DNA of 64,000 nucleotides from positions 62,001 through 126,000 of the forward strand of contig NZ_JAHLQL010000004.1 in assembly GCF_018919175.1 (NCBI RefSeq). Reading direction: 5' to 3'. The DNA comes from Clostridium simiarum. GTDB lineage: Bacteria; Bacillota; Clostridia; Clostridiales; Clostridiaceae. The translations under genes were made by a program, and so were the position numbers. The notes under the pieces are model-generated. The model was given only the letters and a program-made list of their open reading frames with translations. It was not told the DNA's origin and did no database searches. This document shows positions 43,620 through 52,000 of the stretch, piece by piece; within the stretch, counting starts at the first letter, position 1; every line of letters starts with the position of its first letter.

Positions 43620-43880
43620 ATGGAGTACCATCTGAAGTTATGAAGATGAGTTTCCTAAGTAGGGAACCAAGATCTATGATCTTGTGTGAGTCACTTAAGC
43701 AGGTACTCAAATCTATGATTTGATAGTAGTCGCTTACTCTTCGAGTACTCATCTGAAGTTATGAAGATGAGTTTCCTAAGCAGAGAACCAAGATTTATAA
43801 TCTTGTGTGAATCGCTTACTCATCTGAAGTTATGAAGATGAGTTTCCTAAGTAGGGAACCAAGATCTATGATTTAGTGAT
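43620..43880. repeat. Dispersed modular hairpin repeat, copy B (three subunits)
   Basis: The module CATCTGAAGTTATGAAGATG with flanking AGTTTCCTAAG occurs at 43629, 43750 and 43821, alternating with small palindromes such as CAAGATC-TAT-GATCTTG and CAAATC-TAT-GATTTG and with GTAGTCGCTTACTCTT. The same modules make up 14372-14497. The array fills the gap between two converging genes and has no ORF. Confidence 0.8.
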
Positions 43881-43894
43881 AGCTCTACAAATGG

Positions 43895-45196
43895 TTATAA
43901 AGTTGAAAACTTCATTATAACAGGTCTCCATAAAGAAACGCCTTTTTCAGAAATTATATTGGAAGTTACTACAATATAGTAAGTACTTTGAGGTTCCCAA
44001 TTTGAATCATTAGTTATAAATGCAGTTTTATTTATGTCATTATAGTCTACAGTAACATCTATGGCATTATTAAAAGGTAACTCTGCTGGAATATTATCAG
44101 AAGGATCATAAGAGTCTCCTTTAATAACATATATATTTGATTTTGTTATAGTAGAAGGGGTTGGATCCTTACTAAATTTTATGTTCCAGTCCTTATTTAA
44201 AGGCACATCTTTTTTAGAGTCTATTACCTTATAATTTCTTGTATATATCTTTCTTGAGTATTTTTCTGTTGATGAAGCTGGATATTTTTCTCTAGGGAAT
44301 TCATGGTCTTTTAAAATTTCATCATCAGTAAGGTTGTAATAGGTATATAAGACTCTTCCTGCCACAAAAGCAGATGGACTATCCCCAGTGCAGTCTAGGT
44401 GATACCAGTTTCCTCTTATATTAACTAAATTCCATGCATGTTTACCACTGGAAGTTCCTGAAAAACCACGCCCTGAAACTATCTTATTTTCTATTCCCAC
44501 TTTGTTAAGCATTTTATAGGCTAAACCAGCATAACCAATACAAATTGTGGTACCATAATATAAAGCCTCATAAGCGTACATTTTTTCAAGGGTTCTATCA
44601 TATTTAATATTTTTAACTATATAATCATGGATAGCCATTGCTTTTTCCTCTATATCCATGTCATCTTTAATGATATCTTTAAGAATAGAATCTATCTTTT
44701 TGTCTATATAATCTTCTTTAGCTCTTGAAGTTCTATAGCTTGCAGTTACAGTTACATCTATATTTCCATCATGTCCCTCAAAACTAAAGTTTACTACACC
44801 TAATCCAAGAAATATATAGTGATCTTCGTGTTCTATATAATCCATAATGTCCCTAGGGGATAGGGTATTTAAATCCTCTAGCTTTCCAGTATAGGTTATC
44901 AAGAAGTTTTCTTTAAGATTTCTACATTGATCTATAATAAGGTCATTTAAATCTTTTAAATTAGATACAGTACCTACAGATTTTTTACTATTAAAATCCT
45001 CATAGGTATTAAGGGATGGAGAGGATTTTGACTTCCAGTACATATGGGTGTCTGAAAATATAGGGTTGTCCACATTATCACTATAGTTACTATCAGGTAT
45101 TGCTTTATTGTTTTCTAAAGCCTTTGTTGTAATTGGTGTAAATAAAGAAAAAATAATAGTAGTAGCACTAAAGATACTTATAATTGACTTTTTCAT
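43895..45196 (-). CDS. Secreted transglutaminase-like protein
   Basis: A 433-residue exported protein: signal peptide (about 1-27, ending TKALE), a linker, and a transglutaminase-like core at about 175-280. The papain-like triad is visible as Cys in TTICIGYAGLAYKML (about 217), His in SGKHAWNLVN (about 253) and Asp in WYHLDCTGD (about 268). An Ig-like C-terminal domain follows (about 335-433, WNIKFSKDPTPSTITKSNI…). Such proteins act as cysteine peptidases or cross-linkers on cell-surface proteins. ATG 45196 has AGGAGGT upstream. It ends against the dispersed repeat array. The gap 45197-45529 on its other side is AT-rich with no clear promoter. Confidence 0.9.
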   Translation of the reverse strand: MKKSIISIFSATTIIFSLFTPITTKALENNKAIPDSNYSDNVDNPIFSDTHMYWKSKSSPSLNTYEDFNSKKSVGTVSNLKDLNDLIIDQCRNLKENFLITYTGKLEDLNTLSPRDIMDYIEHEDHYIFLGLGVVNFSFEGHDGNIDVTVTASYRTSRAKEDYIDKKIDSILKDIIKDDMDIEEKAMAIHDYIVKNIKYDRTLEKMYAYEALYYGTTICIGYAGLAYKMLNKVGIENKIVSGRGFSGTSSGKHAWNLVNIRGNWYHLDCTGDSPSAFVAGRVLYTYYNLTDDEILKDHEFPREKYPASSTEKYSRKIYTRNYKVIDSKKDVPLNKDWNIKFSKDPTPSTITKSNIYVIKGDSYDPSDNIPAELPFNNAIDVTVDYNDINKTAFITNDSNWEPQSTYYIVVTSNIISEKGVSLWRPVIMKFSTL

Positions 45197-45529
45197 TCAT
45201 ATACCTCCTAAAAGTTTTTGAAATCCTTATTGGAAATCTGTTAATTTAATCATAGCACTTGTTGTATTATTTTTCCATGGTTATTTTTGGTGTATTTTGT
45301 CGATTTGCTTTATCACAGTTATTTTTGTGTTGTTGGATGATTTTGCCACGGTTCTTTTTAGTATATATGGTAAAGAATTAAGTAACTTAAACGATAATAA
45401 TGTAAAACTATGTTTTAAATAAGTGGAGTTTAAAATTATAAGCATTACAACTTTTAAAAACATATCTTTATATGCATTCAGTGATATGATTGTAAAAATA
45501 ATCAAAAATATTAGTTAGAGGGTGTATTT

Positions 45530-46336
45530 ATGAGAAAAACTATTAAAGATAAAAATTTATTTAAGTTTGCTGCATTAATTATTATGAGCTTTTTTATTAT
45601 AAGTTCTTTTCCTTTTAGTGCAGGAGCGGCGGCAGGTGACATAGAAGTAAATATAGGTGATGCCTATGGAAATATGGAAGGGGTAACCACTATACCTGTT
45701 AACATAAGCAATATTCCTTATAATGGAATTTCTTCTTTTGATTTTTCACTAGAATTTCCAAGCTCATTGCATGTATTAGATGTAAGGTCAGGAGATGTAA
45801 TAAGCAATTCAGGGGATTTTTTGTACTCTATAAAGGGAAATAAGATTAATATATTGTTTAGTGATAGTAAAGGTGGAGAGAATCCAATAAAAACAGATGG
45901 TATATTATTTTATTTAGATGTAAAGTTAGAAAGCTCTTTTACTGGTGCTGTTATAAAGCCTTATTTTAATTCAAAGATTAATTTTTATGATAATAATTTG
46001 AAAGCCCTAAAAGCTACAGTAAATAAGGGTACAGTGACTTTTGTTAAGGATTTGAAAGTTGTAAGCTCTGATAAGATTTGGAAGGTTTCCTTTAATCAAG
46101 AGATAAGCGAGGAAAATATAAATGGTAACTATATAGAAGTAAAGGACAGCAAGGGCGAGAAGATAAATTGTACCTATAGATTAGCAGAAGGAGGTATGGC
46201 TTTAGAAATACTACCTCCTAAGGATGGATATGAAAAGTTTAAGGGTTATTCTTTAAAGGTTAAACAAGGTTTATTATCTAAAAGAGGAAGGGGTATAAAA
46301 CGAGATTATGACATTAAGTTTTATATAAATAAATAA
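45530..46336 (+). CDS. Secreted cohesin-domain protein
   Basis: A 268-residue exported protein. A signal peptide (about 1-34, ending SAGAAAG) is followed by a cohesin domain (about 36-170: VNIGDAYGNMEG…TIPVNISNIPYNGISSFDFSLEF…LDVRSGDVI…ILFSDSKGGENPI) with the nine-stranded layout of cellulosomal cohesins. A C-terminal Ig-like domain follows (about 175-268, KVVSSDKIWKVSFNQEIS…). Cohesins bind dockerins, and the next gene carries both a cohesin and a dockerin. This suggests a self-assembling surface complex rather than a cellulosome, as no cellulase is nearby. Attachment to the wall is not obvious. Confidence 0.88.
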   Translation: MRKTIKDKNLFKFAALIIMSFFIISSFPFSAGAAAGDIEVNIGDAYGNMEGVTTIPVNISNIPYNGISSFDFSLEFPSSLHVLDVRSGDVISNSGDFLYSIKGNKINILFSDSKGGENPIKTDGILFYLDVKLESSFTGAVIKPYFNSKINFYDNNLKALKATVNKGTVTFVKDLKVVSSDKIWKVSFNQEISEENINGNYIEVKDSKGEKINCTYRLAEGGMALEILPPKDGYEKFKGYSLKVKQGLLSKRGRGIKRDYDIKFYINK

Positions 46337-46365
46337 AGTTTAAGTATGAATGTTTTATTATATGG

Positions 46366-46605
46366 CAAGCACTTTAAATTAGTAGATATATAAACTTCCA
46401 TTATACCGCAAGTACTTTAAATCAGTAGGTATATAAACTACCATTATACTGCAAGCACTTTAAATCAGTAGATAGGGAAATTTTCATTATACTGCAAGTA
46501 CTTTAAATCAGTAGATATAGAAACTTCCATTATACCGCAAGTACTTTAAATCAATTGATATAGAAACTTTCATTATATCACAAGTATTTTACACCAATAA
46601 ATAAA
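46366..46605. repeat. Tandem array of a 43-bp unit, five copies plus a partial
   Basis: Exact 43-base spacing: units at 46366, 46409, 46452, 46495 and 46538, with a sixth partial unit from 46581. The core of each unit is CAAGTACTTTAAATCAGTAG, then a T-rich part ending CATTATACCG. There are no unique spacers, so it is a minisatellite and not a CRISPR array. It lies between the two cohesin genes. Confidence 0.92.
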
Positions 46606-46623
46606 GGGTAAGGGGGCAAGGCA

Positions 46624-48954
46624 ATGGTAAAGAGAAAAGACCTTAAGTTAAATAAGATAATTAGCACCATGCTATTTTTATTAGTATTTATGAACCTCTT
46701 TGCGTTACAACCAAAGGCTGCTGATAATGCAGATTTAAGAGGAATTTTTATAAATGGAATATGGGTAGAGGATTTTAAGCCTGGGGTTACAGATTATAAT
46801 ATGGATTTACCTTTAAGCACTTGGAATAGAGATCTTAAGGTGTTTGTTACGCCTTATGATGAGGATGCAAATTTAAGTATTGAAGGAAATACCTTAGTAA
46901 ATGGTAAGGCTTTTATAAAAATAGTAGTAACTTCTTCTGGAAACCTTAAGAAGGAATATAATGTGAATGTTACATTAAAGGATTTAAAAGATGATAAGAA
47001 GTTTAGAGAGGTAAGAACTTCTGATTTTCACACCTTGGCTTTGAAAAATGATGGATTATTATATTCTTTTGGGGATAATACTTTTGGACAGCTAGGTTAT
47101 AGTAGTAAAGCATACTCTTATAACACCCCAAAGCAAGTGAATGGGATTTCGGATGTGGTGGATTTTGATACCAGCTCTTCCCATAGTATAGCTTTAAGAG
47201 AGGATGGCACTGTTTGGGTTTGGGGAAAGAATGATTATGGACAGTTAGATTCAAGTACCACAGAGGATGTGTTACTTCCTAAAAAGGTAGAGGGACTTCC
47301 ACTAATATCAAAGGTTAGAGCAGGAAATAGATTTTCAGTGGTTCTGGATGTAACAGGATCCGTTTGGATGTGGGGCTATAATCCTAGTGGTCAGTTTGGA
47401 GATATAGAGGAAAAGTTTAGTTTAAAACCTGAGTTTGTTAATGGGTTAAGAAACATAGCTGATATAAAGGTAGGGGAGTTTCACACCTTAGCTTTAGACA
47501 AAGATGGAGAGGTTTATAGCTTTGGAGTAAATAAACAGGGTCAGTTAGGTGATGGTACATATAATACCAAATATAAGCCTTTTAAGATAAATGGTTTAAA
47601 TGGCATAAAAGAAATCACAGCTTATGGTAATAGCAGTGGAGCGGTAGGTTTTAATGGAAAAGCATATGTTTGGGGAGAAGGTGAAGTAAGCGAAATAGGA
47701 TCTTCAAATTATCCAAAGGGAATATGCTTTAGTAAGGAGATGCTCTCTGAGGGAGAGATATATTTGGGTAATATAGGTTCTGTTGATAGTTTATCAATTA
47801 CTACTAATAATATAATTTTTAAAAATAAACAAGATAAGTTTTATGGCATAGGTAAAAATCAATACGGAGAGCTGGGATATGGTTACAGTGAGATAAAAGA
47901 ACCTGTTGAGATATATAATTTTAATAAGTTTAGTAAGGTATATTCTAGCATGTTTGGTACATTCGGCATAGGATATGATGGATATATTTATGCTGTTGGA
48001 AGAAATGACAAAGGGCAGCTAGGTACAGGCTATAAAGGAGGAAATTATAGTACTCCTCAAAAGATATCCTCTATAGAAGAGGTATTACCTATGGTTTATG
48101 CTAATCATGATGAAGGATTTATAGAGAGAGGTACTAAAGTTACCTTAGTATCTGATATAAAAAATGCAGATATATACTACACTTTAGATGGGACAAGTCC
48201 TTCAAAGGACAGTATTCATTATAAAGAACCTATAACTATAGATAAAAATACTACTGTAAGAGCCATAGCTGTAAAGAGCAAAAGAGAGAGTGCACCTCTT
48301 ACTTTAGAGTATTATGTGAGAGAAAATAAAGATAATGATATAAATATAAAGATAGATGATTTAACTGGAATTAACGGTAAGTATATAGAAGTGCCTATTT
48401 ACATAAATGAGACACCACCTAGAGGAATATATAATCTAAACTTTAAGTTAAGATACAACTCACAGGTACTAGAGGTTGTGTCTGTTTCAAAGGGTGACAT
48501 TATAAAAGATAGTAAGGATTTTAGCTATAATAGTACATCAGAAAAAGATAAAATCTATATAGCTTTCAAGGATCAATCAAAAAGCAGTAGAAATATAGAG
48601 GAAAAGGGTACTTTAGCATTAATTAAATTTAAGATTAAGGACAATGCACCTAAAGGAGAGTACACCTTAGAATTTGATAAAAATAGTCAAAAGGATGCTT
48701 ATGATAGTAGCTACAGAATACTTAATACTTTCTATCATTCAGGTTCCTTAAATATACAACCTATATTGTATGGTGATGTAGATGGAGATGGAGTAGTAAC
48801 CGCCTTAGACATACAATATATTCAAAGATATATATTAAAGAAGACTTATTCCTTCCCGGGAAATAATGGCCTTAAGGCCGCAGATATTGATGGGGACGGA
48901 AAGATAACAGAAAAGGATCTAGAGCTAGCAAAACAGCTATTACTCAAAAATTAA
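46624..48954 (+). CDS. Secreted RCC1-repeat, cohesin and dockerin protein
   Basis: A 776-residue exported protein. Signal peptide (about 1-34), a cadherin-like beta-sandwich (about 36-118), then RCC1-type propeller repeats (about 125-490, recurring HTLALKNDGLLYSFGDNTFGQLG/TVWVWGKNDYGQL patterns, at least six). A chitobiase/hexosaminidase C-terminal-type domain (about 495-570, YYTLDGTSPS), a cohesin domain (about 578-715, VPIYINETPPRGIYNLNFKL) and a complete type I dockerin (about 718-776) follow, the last with two calcium loops, DVDGDGVVTALD and DIDGDGKITEKD. A ribosome site GGGGGCAAGG precedes the ATG. Having both cohesin and dockerin it could polymerise or link neighbouring surface proteins. 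Confidence 0.9.
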   Translation: MVKRKDLKLNKIISTMLFLLVFMNLFALQPKAADNADLRGIFINGIWVEDFKPGVTDYNMDLPLSTWNRDLKVFVTPYDEDANLSIEGNTLVNGKAFIKIVVTSSGNLKKEYNVNVTLKDLKDDKKFREVRTSDFHTLALKNDGLLYSFGDNTFGQLGYSSKAYSYNTPKQVNGISDVVDFDTSSSHSIALREDGTVWVWGKNDYGQLDSSTTEDVLLPKKVEGLPLISKVRAGNRFSVVLDVTGSVWMWGYNPSGQFGDIEEKFSLKPEFVNGLRNIADIKVGEFHTLALDKDGEVYSFGVNKQGQLGDGTYNTKYKPFKINGLNGIKEITAYGNSSGAVGFNGKAYVWGEGEVSEIGSSNYPKGICFSKEMLSEGEIYLGNIGSVDSLSITTNNIIFKNKQDKFYGIGKNQYGELGYGYSEIKEPVEIYNFNKFSKVYSSMFGTFGIGYDGYIYAVGRNDKGQLGTGYKGGNYSTPQKISSIEEVLPMVYANHDEGFIERGTKVTLVSDIKNADIYYTLDGTSPSKDSIHYKEPITIDKNTTVRAIAVKSKRESAPLTLEYYVRENKDNDINIKIDDLTGINGKYIEVPIYINETPPRGIYNLNFKLRYNSQVLEVVSVSKGDIIKDSKDFSYNSTSEKDKIYIAFKDQSKSSRNIEEKGTLALIKFKIKDNAPKGEYTLEFDKNSQKDAYDSSYRILNTFYHSGSLNIQPILYGDVDGDGVVTALDIQYIQRYILKKTYSFPGNNGLKAADIDGDGKITEKDLELAKQLLLKN

Positions 48955-48968
48955 CTCCGGGAAAGTAT

Positions 48969-48990
48969 GGGAAATACACCCCCGGGGGTG
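48969..48990. repeat. REP-type palindrome 1 (partial)
   Basis: GGGAAATACACCCCCGGGGG then TG: the left arm and the CACCCCCGGGGGTG core of the REP family, without the right arm. It lies 18 bases upstream of the next start codon. Confidence 0.75.
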
Positions 48991-49007
48991 CAGAGAGGTG
49001 AAGGAAT

Positions 49008-52000
49008 TTGAAAGGGAAGAAAAAACTCTATAAGTTAATATCTGTGTTTTCTCTTATGATGTTTTTATTTACATCTAAGATTTTTGTGGTACAGCCACAA
49101 GCAGCACAAGCAGCAGAAGAATTTAAAATTATGGATACTAAATATAACTTAGAGTCTAATCATGAATTTACAGTGAAATTTTCTCAAGAAGTTGATGAAA
49201 ATACCTTAAAAGATGGGGCTATAAAAATTTATGAAAAGACCACATTAAAACCTGTAGATATAACAATAACTAAGGACCCATATAATCCTAGTTATGTTAA
49301 GGTTAAAAGTAAAACCAATTATGCTAAAGGAAGGACTTATACTCTTGAGGTTAGGGATATTAAGTCTAAAAAGAAATATAATCTAAAAAAACCTACTAGA
49401 ATGGATTTTACTATTAAAAATATTTATTCAGGTTTGCCAGGAGAAGATGGTCTTATTATTGTGGATGATAAGGCTTACGCTGTGGACTACCTTATTAAAA
49501 ATATAAAAATGGTAAATGAGATAATATCAAGATCTTACGATATATATTATACTTATGATATTAATTATGAAAAGATATATTCTCTATTTGGAACTGGACC
49601 TGTAGAGGGGGTAGAGCCTAGTAGAAAATATGACAAGATGGTTTATGTAGATCCAGAAGGTAAAAAGCATCTTTATGAGTGGAGAGAAGATAGGCAGGAA
49701 TATCAACTAGTTCCACCTAAGGCTAAGGTTGATGTTATAGTAAGAAGTGATGCTAAGACTACCAATTTAACATTAAAAGAAGTTAAGGCGGTACCAGATG
49801 CAAAGTATTACAAAATAAAAGGAAGTAATGTAATAAAGGGCATTGGAGAGTCTATTTTATATGTAGCTTTAGGTAATACTGAAGAAATAAGCATATTAGC
49901 TGAGGATAAGACAGTATTAGCAAAAGGTATTGTAGATGTATATAGAAATAATAATAGTGATATAAGATTAAGGCTTTCTGAAAGTCTTCATGCAGGAAAT
50001 TCTGGAGGAAACTCAAATAACAACGGTATAGCTGTAGAAGATGATGAGGGTTACATATATTACGTAAACAACTCTGACAAAGAGAGAGTTTATAAGCTTG
50101 GAGCGGATGGAGCTTTTAATAGGATGATATTAGAAGACAAGGCTCAATATTTAAATGAATCTGGGGACTGGATATATTACAGTAACTATAATGATGAAGG
50201 AAAGATGTACAAGGTTAAAAAGGATGGTACTGAAAGGCAAAAGATGCTAGATGATAAAGCTGCCTATATAAGTATATCTGGAGAGGATATATACTACAGT
50301 AACCATTCAGATTTAGGTAAACTTTATAGGGTAAAAAAGAGTGGCTCAGATGTTAAGGTAGATGCTACAAACAGAGTACATGGAAATAAAGTTGTCATAG
50401 ATTATGGCAGTGTTAATAAGGTTTCAGATGAAGTAGCCTATATAAATATATCAGGAGATTGGATATATTACTCAAATTACTCTGATGGGCATAAACCTTA
50501 TGTTATACATAAGGATGGAACCTATAGAGGAAAGATAAGTGATGTATGGGCAGATTGTATACAAGTAGTAGGGGATTGGCTATACTTTACCTCAGGTAAT
50601 GGAACTATAAGTAAAGTTAATAAAAATGGACAAGGTTCTGTGATTCCTATTAAAGGTCAAATCAGCCAATATAATAAAGGATATCACATAAATGTTTATG
50701 GAGATTGGATATACTACAGTAATGCAGAAGATGGAGGAAAGCTTTATAGAATAAACACTGACGGCAGTGGAAATAAAGTTAAGCTATCCGATGAAACAGT
50801 AGGATATATAAATATAGTAGGTGACTGGATATACTTTACCACCACAAAAGGAAAGTTATTAAGACTACCTTTAGATTCGGATGGAAGTATAACTCCAGAG
50901 GAAGTTGGAAAACCAAAAGATAGTAATCAAATAGTAGAAATTAAAGATGTCTATGTAACTGTAGGTTTTGAAGACGTAAATCAATCTACAGAATTCTTGG
51001 AAGATAAATATTTACCACGTAAGGTCCCAGCTATAATGAAGGACAATACTATTCAGCAGTTAGTAGTAATTTGGGACACTACACCTTCAAAGGTAACCTT
51101 TAAAGATGGTGTAAGGACATATACTGGAAGTGTTGTAGGATATAATAAGACTATAAAGCTTTATATGACCATACCATCAGAAATGTTAAATGATACTAAT
51201 AAGCTAACGGTTTATAAAAATGGTAGTAAAAATGATATGCTAATAGTAGATGAAATTAAAGGTCCTAGTGATTCCAATAAAGTACAGGCTAGACTAAAAG
51301 AAGGAGACACCATAAAGGTTTATTATGATAAAGATAAGAAGAAACTTTTAGGAACTTCTAAAGTTGGGAGAGAGGGAAGAGCCATAGTGTCTAAGATGGA
51401 TTTTGATCCATATGGTAAAAGCCTCTTTGTAACCATAACTAGAGTAGACAAGGCAGAAAGTGCTCCTACAGAGATAAAACAATATATAACCCCTTCCATA
51501 GCCTTGGGTGATGTAGAAGATAAAGACTTTAATGGAGTAGGGCTAGATATTAGAGACTTAACCATAAGAAGATGGGAACTACCGTCATGGAACAGATTTG
51601 ATATGAGTTATTTAAATAATTATTATATAAGATCTACTCAAGAAATATATATATTACCAGCAAGAACAGCTTTAGATATGAATAGCCATAACCCAATAGT
51701 AGATAAATTAAGTACTACAACTACAGATTGGGATGGTTCAGTATTATCCAAAGATGATGCTAAATATAAAAACAAAGACAGCAAGGGAACTTTATTTAAA
51801 AATGGAGGCTATGATGTGTATGTAGCGTCTAGATATTCAGGTAAAGCATCACCTGATATTGATGGATACATGCCTTTAGTTGAAGGAAAAGTAGCTAACC
51901 ATACGCCAGGAACTTATAATATGGTAGCAGAAGTGACTCCAGCTAAGCCAACAATAAAGCAACAAAGGGTTCAAGGCTATGATCCTAATAAATTAAATAT

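Noticed and set aside
46366..46605. CRISPR-like array of regular repeats
   Set aside because: The 43-bp units are contiguous, with no unique spacers, and no cas genes are nearby.
45530..48954. Part of a cellulosome cluster
   Set aside because: Cohesin and dockerin domains are present, but no cellulase, carbohydrate-binding module of that type or scaffoldin with repeated cohesins is in the window.
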